The notes below the pieces were generated by a model that made no database searches, was not told the DNA's origin, and saw only the letters and a list, made by a program, of their open reading frames with translations. A DNA stretch of 64,000 nt from WTJH01 sp049889695 (lineage in GTDB: Bacteria; Bacteroidota; Bacteroidia; Flavobacteriales; Flavobacteriaceae). Positions 7,876-17,880 of the stretch are shown here, one piece after another. Location of the stretch: NCBI GenBank assembly GCA_049889695.1, contig JBMHCX010000006.1, positions 1-64,000 of the forward strand, written 5' to 3'. The number at the start of each line of letters is the position of its first letter. Position 1 is the first letter of the stretch. The translations under genes and the position numbers were made by a program.

Positions 7876-9164
7876 GCTTGCATTAGCGCCTCTATCTCTT
7901 CTACTTCCAAGGGAATATTCTTCATCAGGTTGAAAGGTGCTCCGGACGATTGCACGACAACATCGTCTTCAAGACGGATACCAAAGCCTTCTTCTGGGAT
8001 GTAAATTCCAGGTTCAACCGTAAATACCATTCCAGCTTTCATGGGTTCAAGGATAAGCCCATAATCGTGGGTGTCTAGCCCCATATGGTGGGAAGTACCG
8101 TGCATAAAGTATTTTTTGTAAGCCGGGAGTTCAGGGCTTTCGTTCTGAACGTCTGCCTTGTCTAGAAGCCCCAAGCCCAATAATTCAGCAGTCATAATTT
8201 TACCAACTTCTTTGTGATAAGCTTTCCAGAGGGTGCCGGGAGTCAGCAATTGAGTGGCTTCTTTTTTAACGCGGAGTACTGCTTCATAGACCTCTTTCTG
8301 TCTTTTACTGAACCGACCCGATACAGGGATGGTCCGCGTCATGTCGCTAGAGTAGTTGCCGTATTCGGCTCCTACATCTAACAGCAATAGATCTCCGTCC
8401 TTACACTGTTGATTGTTTTCAACATAATGCAATACATTGCTATTATTGCCGGAGGCGATAATAGGGGTATAGGCAAACCCTTTCGATCGGTGGCGTAAAA
8501 ATTCATGAGCAAATTCCGCTTCTATCTCATACTCCCAAACACCAGGCGAGACAAATCCTAATATTCTTCTAAACCCTTTTTCCGTAATGTCACAGGCCTT
8601 TTGAATTTGGGCAATCTCAGCAGCCGATTTAACAGAACGCAACCGCTGTAAAATAGGGTTGCTTTTCGCGGGTCGGTGGGCAGGATAATTTTCTTGTGCC
8701 CACGTGATAAACCGATCTTCTCGGGTTTGGGTTTCAACCGCCGCTCTGTAGTGCTCATTACGGTTGAAGTAGAGCGTATCGCACTGAGCCGCTAATTCAA
8801 AAAATACTTTCTCAAAATCTTGCAGCCAATAGATGATTGCTATGCCTGTTTGTTTGGTGGCTTCCTCTTTTGTGAGTTTTGCTCCTTCCCATACAGCAAT
8901 GTGTGTATTGGTCTCTTTCAGGAACAGTATTTCCCGATGGTGTTGTTCTACAGCATCCGGGAACAACAGGAGTATGCTTTCCTCCTGATCTACCCCAGTC
9001 AAGTAAAAAATATCCCGATGTTGTTCAAAAGGGAGGGTGCTGTCGGCACTGACCGGATAGATATCGTTGGAATTAAAAACAGCTATACTTTTCGGAAGCA
9101 TGGCGTCCATAAAATTTTTGCGGTTCTGGATATATTCTGAAGCGGGTAGCGGTTGATAGCGCAT
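7872..9164 (-). CDS. Aminopeptidase P family protein (Xaa-Pro aminopeptidase)
   Basis: A cytoplasmic M24B metallopeptidase that removes the N-terminal residue before proline. The N-terminal domain (residues 1-170) is of the creatinase/AMP-N type, followed by the pita-bread domain. Dinuclear metal ligands are recognisable in LLLDVGAEYG and SSDMTRT (two Asp), HGTSHHMG (His), TVEPGIY (Glu) and IRLEDDV (Glu). The length of 430 fits PepP. It has no signal peptide. It stands between two plus-strand genes as a single-gene unit. Confidence 0.95.
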   Translation of the reverse strand: MRYQPLPASEYIQNRKNFMDAMLPKSIAVFNSNDIYPVSADSTLPFEQHRDIFYLTGVDQEESILLLFPDAVEQHHREILFLKETNTHIAVWEGAKLTKEEATKQTGIAIIYWLQDFEKVFFELAAQCDTLYFNRNEHYRAAVETQTREDRFITWAQENYPAHRPAKSNPILQRLRSVKSAAEIAQIQKACDITEKGFRRILGFVSPGVWEYEIEAEFAHEFLRHRSKGFAYTPIIASGNNSNVLHYVENNQQCKDGDLLLLDVGAEYGNYSSDMTRTIPVSGRFSKRQKEVYEAVLRVKKEATQLLTPGTLWKAYHKEVGKIMTAELLGLGLLDKADVQNESPELPAYKKYFMHGTSHHMGLDTHDYGLILEPMKAGMVFTVEPGIYIPEEGFGIRLEDDVVVQSSGAPFNLMKNIPLEVEEIEALMQA

Positions 9165-9237
9165 AGCAATGAAGATTTTTCCGAAGATAAATCGTTTTTT
9201 AAAAAAAGGCTACATTTAAATTTCTAAAACCCTACTG

Positions 9238-12051
9238 ATGATGCGACCGAGAAATTCTATTCTAGCGATTTTTTCCTTTTGTTCTGTTCTAGCTTTTGCC
9301 CAAGAGCCAACTTCAGTTATGTTAACAGCTGCTGTTAATCACCAAAAGGCCCAACAAAGTTCAGCGTTTAAAAATTTACCTTTTTCCAATATCGGTCCAG
9401 CCGTTATGAGCGGGCGTGTAGTCGCCTTGGAAGTTAACCCCGATGATCCAACCGAATTTTATGTGGCCTATGCTACTGGTGGTCTATGGCATACGACCGA
9501 CAATGGCATTAGCTTTACTTCTGTTGCGGAACAAGCCCTTACCCAACATTTAGGAGCACTAACGGTCGATTGGAAAAAACGAACCCTTTGGGTCGGCACT
9601 GGCGAGCACAACAGTTCGCGATCTTCCTACGCAGGTTTAGGCATCCTCATGAGTAAAGACAACGGGGCAACTTGGGAACATCGCGGCTTAGCCGACAGCC
9701 ATCATATCGGACGGATATTGGTGAACCCCAAGGATCCCGATCAGTTGGTCGTGGGGGTCACAGGACCGCTCTATTCGGCTAGCGATGCTCGCGGTATTTA
9801 TGTAAGCCAAGACGGAGGGAAGAGTTGGGAGCAACGTTTAAAAATCAATAATCGGACAGGAATTATCGATTTAGTGGCAGCCCCCGATGATTTTAATATA
9901 CTCTATGCATCTGCCTGGGATAAGGACCGCAAAGCCTGGAATTTTGATGGCGATGGAGAAGCCTCCGGCATCTATAAAAGTACAGACGGGGGGCAATCAT
10001 GGCAACTCATTAGTCTTGCTGAAAGTGGTTTTCCACAAGGTGCAGGGGTGGGTCGTATCGGTCTAGCCGCATTTGATGCTCAAACACTCTATGCTATACA
10101 CGACAACCAATTCCGTCGACCACAAGAGTCGTCAGCATCCTCTGAATCCTTAACCAAAGAGGACTTTAAACAAATGACCTCCGAGGCCTTTCTCGCACTC
10201 GACGACACCAAAATTAACACCTATTTAAAAACATATGGGTTTCATGAAAAATACCGAGCGGCCAATGTGAAAAATATGGTTCGTGAGGGGAAAATAAAAC
10301 CCATCGATTTAGCACTATACCTAGAAGACGCCAACGCCATGTTGTTCGACACACCTGTTATAGGGACAGAGGTCTACAAATCTACCGATGGGGGTGCCCA
10401 TTGGGAAAAAACACATAGCGATTATCTAGATGGGGTCTATTACAGTTACGGATACTACTTCGGGCGAATTCATGTCGCCCCTTTTGATGTCGATAAAATT
10501 TATATTTATGGCGTACCAATTCTAACCTCTGATGACGGCGGAAAAACATTTCGTTCCATCGGGAAATCGAATGTACATGCCGATCATCACGATCTTTGGA
10601 TTAATCCTAATCGCCCGGGGCACTTGATCAATGGAAACGATGGAGGGGTGAATATTACCTATGACGATGGTGCCCATTGGATGAAAAATAACAGCCCTAG
10701 CGTAGGGCAGTTCTACGCCATTGCAGTCGACCAACAAGAGCCCTACCAGGTCTATGGCGGCTTGCAAGATAACGGTGTGTGGATGGCCCGACACAACAGC
10801 CGAGAAGGAGTGCGGTGGCAAAGTTCAGGGCATAACCCTTGGACCAGTATCATGGGGGGCGACGGAATGCAGATACAAATCGATCCTCGACATCCAAATA
10901 CAGTATTTACCGGGTATCAATTTGGGAATTACAGTCGTTTAGACCTGGCTAAAAAGAGTTCAAAAGCCATACAACCCAAACACGAGCTCGGAGAATCGCC
11001 CTATCGATTCAACTGGCAAACCCCTATTTTACTCAGTCCTCATAACCCCGATATCCTCTATTTTGGCAGCAATCATTTGCATCGATCTTTCGATCAGGGA
11101 GATCATTGGGAAACCATTTCCGAAGACCTGACGCAAGGTGGCCGAAAAGGGAATGTCGCCTATGGTACCTTAACAACTATAAGTGAATCGCCTTTGGCTT
11201 TCGGATTGTTGTATACGGGGAGCGACGACGGCTTTGTATACCGCAAGCAGCCAGACGAAGCTTGGAAAAAAATAAGTGATAGCTTTCCGCAAGACTTGTG
11301 GGTAAGCAGGGTGGTGGCCTCTCAGCATCAGAAGGGTCGCGTATATGTATGTTTAAACGGCTATCGCTGGGATAATATGGAGGCATATGTCTACAAGAGT
11401 GAAGATTTTGGCGAAAGCTGGGAACCAATTAGTACTGGATTACCGCAGAGTCCGGTGAACGTTATTCGGGAAGATCCAGTTTATCCTGAGTTGTTATATC
11501 TCGGAAACGATATGGGAACTTATGTGAGTGTAGATGGAGGTGCACAATGGCAACCCTTTACAACAGGATTGCCGCAAGTTGCCGTTCATGATTTAGCCAT
11601 ACAGCCAGCCGCTAAAGATCTAGTGGTGGGAACGCATGGGCGCTCGATTTACCTCGCCCAATTAGAAAATATCCATGCGTGGATGGAGGCCGGGAAACCC
11701 CAGCATTTAACCATCTTAGATCGTCCAAAAATTAAATTTAGCGCTCGATGGGGAAGTGGTCGAACCTCGTGGTCGAAAGTTCAAGAGCCGAAAGTTCAAT
11801 GGGTTTTATGGTCCGATCAGTCAACCTCTTATCGAGCAGAAATTAAACATAAACGCAATAAAACCATCTATCAGTGGACAGGTCAATTAGACAAAGGATT
11901 GAATTTTATTGATTACAACCTTCAGCGAAAACCGACCTCTACCAAAGAAAAAGCTGCGGAAGATGGCCATTTTTATTTGACCAAGGGACAATATGATTTA
12001 AAAATTTCTACCTCTAAAAAAGAGATTGTTGAACCTTTCGAATTACGATAA
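9238..12051 (+). CDS. Exported BNR-repeat / sortilin-type beta-propeller protein
   Basis: The 937-residue protein begins with a Sec signal peptide (cleavage after AFA-QE, near residue 21). The body has many Asp-box/BNR-type repeats of the form S-x-D-x-G-x-x-W, for example SKDNGATWE, SQDGGKSWE, STDGGQSW, SEDFGESW and SVDGGAQW, so a VPS10/sortilin-like double beta-propeller is expected. A helical insertion sits near residues 300-375. A small beta domain ends the protein and there is no obvious type IX secretion tail. Such proteins are annotated as glycosyl-hydrolase-like, but I see no proof of catalysis. It is monocistronic. Confidence 0.87.
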   Translation: MMRPRNSILAIFSFCSVLAFAQEPTSVMLTAAVNHQKAQQSSAFKNLPFSNIGPAVMSGRVVALEVNPDDPTEFYVAYATGGLWHTTDNGISFTSVAEQALTQHLGALTVDWKKRTLWVGTGEHNSSRSSYAGLGILMSKDNGATWEHRGLADSHHIGRILVNPKDPDQLVVGVTGPLYSASDARGIYVSQDGGKSWEQRLKINNRTGIIDLVAAPDDFNILYASAWDKDRKAWNFDGDGEASGIYKSTDGGQSWQLISLAESGFPQGAGVGRIGLAAFDAQTLYAIHDNQFRRPQESSASSESLTKEDFKQMTSEAFLALDDTKINTYLKTYGFHEKYRAANVKNMVREGKIKPIDLALYLEDANAMLFDTPVIGTEVYKSTDGGAHWEKTHSDYLDGVYYSYGYYFGRIHVAPFDVDKIYIYGVPILTSDDGGKTFRSIGKSNVHADHHDLWINPNRPGHLINGNDGGVNITYDDGAHWMKNNSPSVGQFYAIAVDQQEPYQVYGGLQDNGVWMARHNSREGVRWQSSGHNPWTSIMGGDGMQIQIDPRHPNTVFTGYQFGNYSRLDLAKKSSKAIQPKHELGESPYRFNWQTPILLSPHNPDILYFGSNHLHRSFDQGDHWETISEDLTQGGRKGNVAYGTLTTISESPLAFGLLYTGSDDGFVYRKQPDEAWKKISDSFPQDLWVSRVVASQHQKGRVYVCLNGYRWDNMEAYVYKSEDFGESWEPISTGLPQSPVNVIREDPVYPELLYLGNDMGTYVSVDGGAQWQPFTTGLPQVAVHDLAIQPAAKDLVVGTHGRSIYLAQLENIHAWMEAGKPQHLTILDRPKIKFSARWGSGRTSWSKVQEPKVQWVLWSDQSTSYRAEIKHKRNKTIYQWTGQLDKGLNFIDYNLQRKPTSTKEKAAEDGHFYLTKGQYDLKISTSKKEIVEPFELR

Positions 12052-12116
12052 TTACCGGTCCTCAGTAGAATCAGCTTTAATGGGAAGGTTTGTTTAGGCG
12101 ACCCTTAAACAATCAA

Positions 12117-12192
12117 GGGGATAGATTATGCTAGAATCAATCTAAACTATCAATTTCAGGGCAATCTATTGGTTTGATTGAAGGCTATCCCC
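12117..12192. repeat. Nested inverted repeats over the sdhCAB promoter
   Basis: Outer arms GGGGATAG (12117-12124) and CTATCCCC (12185-12192) are perfect inverted repeats. Inside them lie TAGATT/AATCTA (12122-12127 and 12139-12144) and CAATC/GATTG (12162-12166 and 12176-12180), the last flanking the -33 element. They lie upstream of the predicted transcription start, so operator function is more likely than an RNA leader. Confidence 0.5.
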
Positions 12193-12200
12193 TAATTTTG
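12169..12200 (+). promoter_or_regulatory. Promoter of sdhCAB
   Basis: TTG at 12169-12171 and TAATTTTG at 12193-12200 with a 21-bp spacer match the Bacteroidota consensus. The sdhC ATG follows 22 nt after the -7 element. Confidence 0.65.
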
Positions 12201-12222
12201 TATTGCTTTAATTGAATTTGAA

Positions 12223-12879
12223 ATGGGAATTACATCATCCTCCATCGGACGTAAAGTAGCCATGGCCCTTTCAGGACTCTTCCTGGTTATTTTTTTACTG
12301 CAGCATTTTACCATCAATATGTCTTCCGTTGTTAGTGCTGAAATTTTCAATCAACTATCCCATTTTATGGGAACCAATCCAGTCGTGCAATTCGTCTTAC
12401 AACCCATACTGATTTTTGGAGTCGTTTTTCACTTCGTGATGGGGTTTGTATTGGAACTGCAAAACAATAAAGCACGCGCACAGAAATATGGCGTGTACAA
12501 AGGACAAGCCAATGCCAATTGGATGTCGCGGAATATGATCCTTTCTGGAATTGTAGTCCTTTCCTTTCTTGCCTTACATTTCTATGACTTCTGGGTGCCT
12601 GAGATCAATTACAAATATGTCGAAGTATTACCCGAAGACCCCAATCGTTACTACGAAGAATTGGTTCATAAATTTCACAGCCCGGTAAGAGTTGCACTCT
12701 ATAGCTTAGCATTCATTTTTTTAGCACTTCATTTACTCCATGGGTTTGGATCTTCCTTCCAGTCGATGGGTGTCAATAATAAGTACTCGGTAACGATCAA
12801 CAAAGCAACCAAAGCCTTTGCAATTGGGATTCCATTAGGATTTGTATTTATTGCAATTTTTCACCATTTAAACGCTTAA
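12223..12879 (+). CDS. sdhC: Succinate dehydrogenase cytochrome b subunit
   Basis: This is the single membrane-anchor subunit of the Bacteroidota/Epsilon-type (class B-like) succinate:quinone oxidoreductase. It has 218 residues and five hydrophobic helices, with conserved His residues suitable for ligating two b hemes (for example in QHFTINM, VFHFVMGF and LLHGFGSS). It is the first gene of sdhCAB, 3 bp from sdhA, driven by the promoter at 12169-12200. There is no SdhD, as expected when one large anchor protein is used. Confidence 0.95.
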   Translation: MGITSSSIGRKVAMALSGLFLVIFLLQHFTINMSSVVSAEIFNQLSHFMGTNPVVQFVLQPILIFGVVFHFVMGFVLELQNNKARAQKYGVYKGQANANWMSRNMILSGIVVLSFLALHFYDFWVPEINYKYVEVLPEDPNRYYEELVHKFHSPVRVALYSLAFIFLALHLLHGFGSSFQSMGVNNKYSVTINKATKAFAIGIPLGFVFIAIFHHLNA

Positions 12880-12882
12880 GAT

Positions 12883-14886
12883 ATGGCGACACTCGATTCT
12901 AAAACTCCTCAGGGGCCACTTTCAGATAAGTGGAACAATCATAAAAGCAATATCAATTTAGTGAGTCCTGCAAACAAGCGTCTTATCGATGTCATTGTGG
13001 TCGGGACAGGATTAGCGGGTGCTTCTGCTTCGGCAACATTGGCTGAATTGGGATACAACGTTAAAACCTTTTGTTTTCAAGATTCTCCTCGACGGGCGCA
13101 TTCTATCGCTGCGCAAGGAGGGATTAATGCAGCCAAAAACTATCAAGGAGATGGCGACTCTACTTACCGATTATTCTACGATACCATTAAAGGAGGAGAC
13201 TATCGCTCCAGAGAAGCAAACGTTCATCGTTTAGCCGAGGTTTCAGCCAATATTATCGATCAATGCGTTGCGCAGGGAGTTCCCTTTGCCCGCGATTATG
13301 GAGGTTTATTAGACAACCGATCGTTCGGAGGGGTACTTGTTTCGAGAACTTTTTACGCTAAAGGTCAGACCGGTCAGCAATTGTTACTTGGAGCCTATTC
13401 TGCTATGAATCGACAAATTGGTCGAGGAAAAATTAAAATGTATAACCGCCACGAGATGATGGATCTTGTGAAGGTCGATGGGAAAGCCCGCGGGATCATT
13501 GCTCGAAACTTAGTCACTGGAAAATTAGAACGCCATAGCGCTCATGCGGTTGTAATCGCTTCAGGAGGCTATGGAAATGTGTTCTTCTTGTCGACCAACG
13601 CCATGGGATCGAATGTCTCTGCCGCTTGGAAAATCCACAAGCGTGGTGCACATTTTGCTAACCCTTGCTTTACGCAAATCCACCCGACTTGTATTCCAGT
13701 ATCGGGCGACCATCAGTCGAAGCTTACCCTGATGTCCGAGTCGCTTAGAAACGACGGACGGATTTGGGTCCCCAAAAATATTGAAGATGCAAAAGCTATT
13801 CGGGAAGGAAAATTGAAACCTACCGATTTAGCTGAGGAAGATAGAGATTACTACCTAGAAAGACGTTATCCGGCTTTTGGAAATCTCGTACCACGTGATG
13901 TGGCCTCTCGTGCCGCCAAGGAACGTTGCGATGCTGGCTTTGGCGTGAATAAAACTGGAGAAGCTGTTTACCTTGACTTTGCTTCTGCCATTGAGCGATA
14001 TGGAAAAGAGCAAGCCCATGTCAAAGGATTAGATGAGAATGATGCTGCCTTAGTGAAAAAACTAGGTCAGGATGTCGTCCGAGCAAAATATGGCAATCTT
14101 TTTCAGATGTATGAGAAGATCGTCGATCAAAACCCATACGAAACGCCCATGATGATTTACCCCGCAGTACACTACACGATGGGTGGTGTCTGGGTAGATT
14201 ATAACTTAATGACTTCCATTCCTGGCTGTTATGCCATTGGGGAAGCTAATTTTTCCGATCATGGAGCCAATCGTTTAGGCGCCTCTGCTCTGATGCAGGG
14301 ATTGGCCGATGGCTACTTTGTTTTGCCGTATACGATTGGTGACTATCTGGCAAACGATATCCGAACAGGAAGTATTTCTACTGATACACCTGAATTCGAA
14401 GCTGTTGAAAATGAAGTGCGAGAGCGATTGGAAAAATTCATCAATAACGAAGGAAAAAATTCAGTCGACTACTACCACCGCAAGCTTGGAAAAATCATGT
14501 GGGATAAATGTGGGATGTCTCGTAATGAAAAAGGTTTAAAAGAAGCCATAAAAGAAATAGAAGAATTACGAGAAGACTTTTATGCCAATGTAAATGTTCC
14601 TGGAAAAGCCGACGAATTTAATGAGCAATTAGCCAAGGCTGGTCGAGTGGCAGATTTTCTGGAGCTAGGAGAGCTTTTTGCGAAAGATGCTCTAGAGAGA
14701 ACAGAATCTTGTGGAGGTCACTTCCGCGAAGAATCACAGACACCGGAAGGTGAAGCACTGAGAGATGACGAAAACTTTACGTTTGTTTCTGCTTGGGAAT
14801 ACAATGGTAAGCCCTCTGATGCAATCCTCCACAAAGAGGATCTTAACTATGAAGAAATTGAAGTTAAAACACGTTCCTATAAATAA
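12883..14886 (+). CDS. sdhA: Succinate dehydrogenase / fumarate reductase flavoprotein subunit
   Basis: The catalytic flavoprotein of complex II oxidises succinate to fumarate in the cytoplasm at the inner membrane. The FAD-binding motif GTGLAGASA is near residues 42-50, and the region [10 protein letters not shown] contains the His that carries covalent FAD in this family. The substrate motif HPTCIP and the C-terminal [14 protein letters not shown] pattern ([14 protein letters not shown]) are present. Its length of 667 residues is typical of the Bacteroidota form. It lies between sdhC (3 bp) and sdhB (6 bp). Confidence 0.97.
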   Translation: MATLDSKTPQGPLSDKWNNHKSNINLVSPANKRLIDVIVVGTGLAGASASATLAELGYNVKTFCFQDSPRRAHSIAAQGGINAAKNYQGDGDSTYRLFYDTIKGGDYRSREANVHRLAEVSANIIDQCVAQGVPFARDYGGLLDNRSFGGVLVSRTFYAKGQTGQQLLLGAYSAMNRQIGRGKIKMYNRHEMMDLVKVDGKARGIIARNLVTGKLERHSAHAVVIASGGYGNVFFLSTNAMGSNVSAAWKIHKRGAHFANPCFTQIHPTCIPVSGDHQSKLTLMSESLRNDGRIWVPKNIEDAKAIREGKLKPTDLAEEDRDYYLERRYPAFGNLVPRDVASRAAKERCDAGFGVNKTGEAVYLDFASAIERYGKEQAHVKGLDENDAALVKKLGQDVVRAKYGNLFQMYEKIVDQNPYETPMMIYPAVHYTMGGVWVDYNLMTSIPGCYAIGEANFSDHGANRLGASALMQGLADGYFVLPYTIGDYLANDIRTGSISTDTPEFEAVENEVRERLEKFINNEGKNSVDYYHRKLGKIMWDKCGMSRNEKGLKEAIKEIEELREDFYANVNVPGKADEFNEQLAKAGRVADFLELGELFAKDALERTESCGGHFREESQTPEGEALRDDENFTFVSAWEYNGKPSDAILHKEDLNYEEIEVKTRSYK

Positions 14887-14892
14887 TTAGAA

Positions 14893-15639
14893 ATGAACTT
14901 AACACTTAAGGTTTGGCGTCAGCCCAATACAGATGCAAAGGGAAATTTTGAAACCTACAACATAGCAGATGTCTCTCCTGACATGTCTTTCTTGGAGATG
15001 ATGGATGTGCTAAATGAGCAGTTGATGCAGGAAGGAATCGATCCGATTGCTTTTGATCATGACTGCCGAGAGGGAATTTGTGGAATGTGTTCCATGTTTA
15101 TCAATGGAGAAGCGCATGGTCCCGACCGTTTGGTGACGACTTGCCAGCTCCATATGCGTAAGTTTAAAGATGGCGATACGATCACAATAGAGCCTTTTCG
15201 TGCCAATGCTTTTCCAGTCATTAAAGATTTGGCAGTCGACCGATCTGCTTTTGATCGCGTGCAACAAGCCGGAGGATTTGTCAGTGTTAATACTTCTGGA
15301 AATACGCAAGATGCAAATGCCATTCCCATCGAAAAAAGAGATGCCGACCGAGCTTTTGATGCAGCAACCTGTATCGGATGTGGTGCCTGTGTAGCGACTT
15401 GTAAGAATGCCTCGGCCATGCTTTTTGTTTCGGCCAAAGTCTCTCAATACGCCCTGTTGCCACAAGGAAAAGTAGAGGCGACCGATCGTGTATTAAACAT
15501 GGTTAAGCAAATGGATGAGGAAGGGTTCGGAAACTGCACCAATACAGGCGCCTGTGAAGTGGAGTGTCCCAAAGGGATTTCCTTAGAAAACATCGCCCGT
15601 ATGAATCGCGAATATCTCACCGCGAGTCTTAAAGGATAG
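14893..15639 (+). CDS. sdhB: Succinate dehydrogenase iron-sulfur subunit
   Basis: SdhB carries electrons from FAD to quinone through three Fe-S clusters. The [2Fe-2S] ligands are C58, C63, C66 and C84. The second set is [11 protein letters not shown] (C160, C163, C166, C170) and the third is C215, C221 and C225 followed by Pro. Its 248 residues are normal. It is the last gene of sdhCAB and converges on the fusion flavoprotein gene, 10 bp away. No clear intrinsic terminator is seen; only a weak inverted repeat GGATAG/CTATCC spans the gap. Confidence 0.97.
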   Translation: MNLTLKVWRQPNTDAKGNFETYNIADVSPDMSFLEMMDVLNEQLMQEGIDPIAFDHDCREGICGMCSMFINGEAHGPDRLVTTCQLHMRKFKDGDTITIEPFRANAFPVIKDLAVDRSAFDRVQQAGGFVSVNTSGNTQDANAIPIEKRDADRAFDAATCIGCGACVATCKNASAMLFVSAKVSQYALLPQGKVEATDRVLNMVKQMDEEGFGNCTNTGACEVECPKGISLENIARMNREYLTASLKG

Positions 15640-15649
15640 TTTTAATCCG

Positions 15650-17869
15650 CTATCCAAAGTCGTCGATATTTATCTGTGCTTTGGAAACTTTTTCATCCAT
15701 CAATAAGGATTGCATGGACCGAACAAAACCTCGGGTGCCCACAATATAGTATTCATATTGGTGAAGCGATCGGCCGAGTCCATGAAGGGATTTTCTATTC
15801 AGCCTTCCGTCTCGAGAAGTGAATACTGGATGGTAATGAAAATTGGGAATATCCCATTGCTGTATAGTTGTGTGATATGCTGCCCGTTCCGGTGTGTAAT
15901 TACAATAGAAAAGATGGATTTCATTTTTTAACACAGTTTTGCTGAGTTCTTGAAGTAAGGGCACGATAGGAGTAATTCCTATGCCTGCGACTAGAAATAC
16001 CTTTGGCCAATTATTTGCAGCCACCTTAAATGTTCCAACGGGGCCATAAATGGTTAACAGATCTCCTTTCTGCAAACGAGCACAGTATTGTTTAAATCCA
16101 CTTGGACTCAAACGCATAGCGAATTTTAAATGTGGCTCATTCGGATGAGAGACCATCGATAAGGCTCTAACAGGAAGATCGAAGGAAATATCAGAGGATA
16201 GTGGAACTTGTACCCATGCATACTGGCCCGCTTTATAGTTAAATTGAGGGGGTTTCTCTAAGCTTAGTTCAAGCGTATTTTCAGCAATTATTTTTCGTCC
16301 GACAAGCGCAACAGTGCGTTCGTCATCGATAGGTGGAATAGCATCGGTTTTATGTTTTAAATCCTTATTAACTTCTCTTCCACAAAGAAAACCGCTGATG
16401 ATTGCTCCTGTAAACCCCCCGCCAGGATAGCTCCAGGCCGAAGCAAAGTATAAGTTTTTGATTTCAGATTTAATCGGAATTCTAAATCGTCCGGACTGCG
16501 AAAGGGATTGGGCAAAACCATAGGGGGCACCCTCGGGGTTTGAGGTATATCTTTGAATTGTTTTGGGTGTTCCAACTTCGTAATAATCGATATGTTCTTT
16601 AAGTCCAGGGAGATATTCATGAAGGCGATTGACAAAAATTTCTCCAACCTCTTCTTTCTTTCTTTGATACTCTTGTGGAGATAAATTTTCCCAATTCGAT
16701 AGGTAATCGACTGCACAAATGACTCCGACCGATGCGTCTTTCGGACAAAGCTTTGCATCTATTTGACTGTAGTCTACAAAAACAAAAGGCTTTTGATGCC
16801 AATTATCACTCTTATTTGCTTCTCCAACATCTTGGAGGGAATTTATATGATCGTCCATCCAAAAAGTGGAATAATGTCTAAGCCCTAATTCTCGAAGATT
16901 TTTTTTGAATCCTATGTAAATACTGATCAGGCTACACGATGCTTTTAAGTGGTCGATACGCTTCCCGAGTTGAAGGGCAAGTGTTTGGGGTAACATAGAT
17001 TTTACCAAAGGCAGGGCCGCATTTGCAATCGTCATAGAGCTATACACCTTAGTGGGAGTCATCGCTTCATTAAAGGCATCCTTAAACTCTACGCCAACCA
17101 CATTTTTATGGTTGACCAGTATATCTGTAACCTGTTTTCCAAATAAGACCTGTCCTCCACAACGACAAATTTCCGTAGCTAAATAATTCGATAATTGCTG
17201 TGAACTTCCTTGAATATAGTGGCCACCTCCACCGATATAGCTGGCTTGAGCAGCTGAAAAATAGACCAACGAAAGTTGATAAGGGTCATCGGCATAATAC
17301 CCTATATTTCCCTGAAGAATTAATTTTAGCTTTTCGTTTGTAATGTACTTGTCGAGCCATTTACCGACGGTATATCTGGATGCTTCATAGATATTCGGAT
17401 ATAGAAAAGGATAAATGGGTAATAAAAACTTAGACAGCCATCCGCTCGGTAGTTTTGGGATTTCGCTTAACACTCCTTCCATTAATTCAACCAACTTAAC
17501 GATCCCTTTTCGGTCCTCTGGGAATTGTTCCCCCAAAGTTTTTATAAAAGACTCCCTTCCATGTGGTACTGTGGTTTCAAAATCTTTTCCTTTGATTCGA
17601 AAAAACTCAGGTATTTTAAGAAATTTAATGCCCTTCCATACCTCCAAAAAATCAAAGATTTTTTGTTTGGTATCCATGGAGTGTAAACCATCCATTTCAT
17701 GGAGTCCTACTTCCATGATGTATGTTTTGCGTTTAAAAGCCGTTGCGCAACCCCCTGGGATGTAGTGCTGTTCTAGTAATAATACTTTTCGCCCTAAACG
17801 GGAAAGTGTAGCGCCTGCCGTTAATCCTCCTAATCCTCCGCCAATGATAATTACATCGAAATTTTTCAT
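15650..17869 (-). CDS. Carotenoid isomerase/saturase-like flavoprotein fused to a ferredoxin-reductase-type domain
   Basis: This 739-residue protein has two redox modules. Residues 1 to about 510 match phytoene desaturase / CrtISO / retinol saturase flavoproteins: the FAD motif GGGLGG is at 10-15, followed by EQHYIPGG and a C-terminal YPGGGFTGAIISG. Residues about 515-739 match the FAD-binding FR-type and NAD-binding reductase fold, with RALS (568-571) for FAD, GIGITP (629-634) for NAD(P)H and a terminal DDFG. No 2Fe-2S domain is present. The fusion suggests direct NAD(P)H supply of electrons to the isomerase/saturase site. The start at 17869 gives the canonical N-terminus; a frame reaching 17929 overlaps DUF2141. 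Substrate unknown, probably a polyene or polyisoprenoid. Confidence 0.88.
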   Translation of the reverse strand: MKNFDVIIIGGGLGGLTAGATLSRLGRKVLLLEQHYIPGGCATAFKRKTYIMEVGLHEMDGLHSMDTKQKIFDFLEVWKGIKFLKIPEFFRIKGKDFETTVPHGRESFIKTLGEQFPEDRKGIVKLVELMEGVLSEIPKLPSGWLSKFLLPIYPFLYPNIYEASRYTVGKWLDKYITNEKLKLILQGNIGYYADDPYQLSLVYFSAAQASYIGGGGHYIQGSSQQLSNYLATEICRCGGQVLFGKQVTDILVNHKNVVGVEFKDAFNEAMTPTKVYSSMTIANAALPLVKSMLPQTLALQLGKRIDHLKASCSLISIYIGFKKNLRELGLRHYSTFWMDDHINSLQDVGEANKSDNWHQKPFVFVDYSQIDAKLCPKDASVGVICAVDYLSNWENLSPQEYQRKKEEVGEIFVNRLHEYLPGLKEHIDYYEVGTPKTIQRYTSNPEGAPYGFAQSLSQSGRFRIPIKSEIKNLYFASAWSYPGGGFTGAIISGFLCGREVNKDLKHKTDAIPPIDDERTVALVGRKIIAENTLELSLEKPPQFNYKAGQYAWVQVPLSSDISFDLPVRALSMVSHPNEPHLKFAMRLSPSGFKQYCARLQKGDLLTIYGPVGTFKVAANNWPKVFLVAGIGITPIVPLLQELSKTVLKNEIHLFYCNYTPERAAYHTTIQQWDIPNFHYHPVFTSRDGRLNRKSLHGLGRSLHQYEYYIVGTRGFVRSMQSLLMDEKVSKAQINIDDFG

Positions 17870-17880
17870 TTGGGAACAGT

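Noticed and set aside
12117..12192. Riboswitch or RNA leader for sdhCAB
   Set aside because: The -33/-7 promoter lies at the downstream end of this region, so it is probably not transcribed with sdhC.
15010..15465. Long minus-strand frame opposite sdhB
   Set aside because: A shadow of sdhB; its translation has no recognisable domain, while sdhB shows all Fe-S cysteines.
15634..15655. Hairpin GGATAG/CTATCC between sdhB and the fusion gene as a two-way terminator
   Set aside because: Stem only 6 bp with a 10-nt loop and no T tract on either strand.
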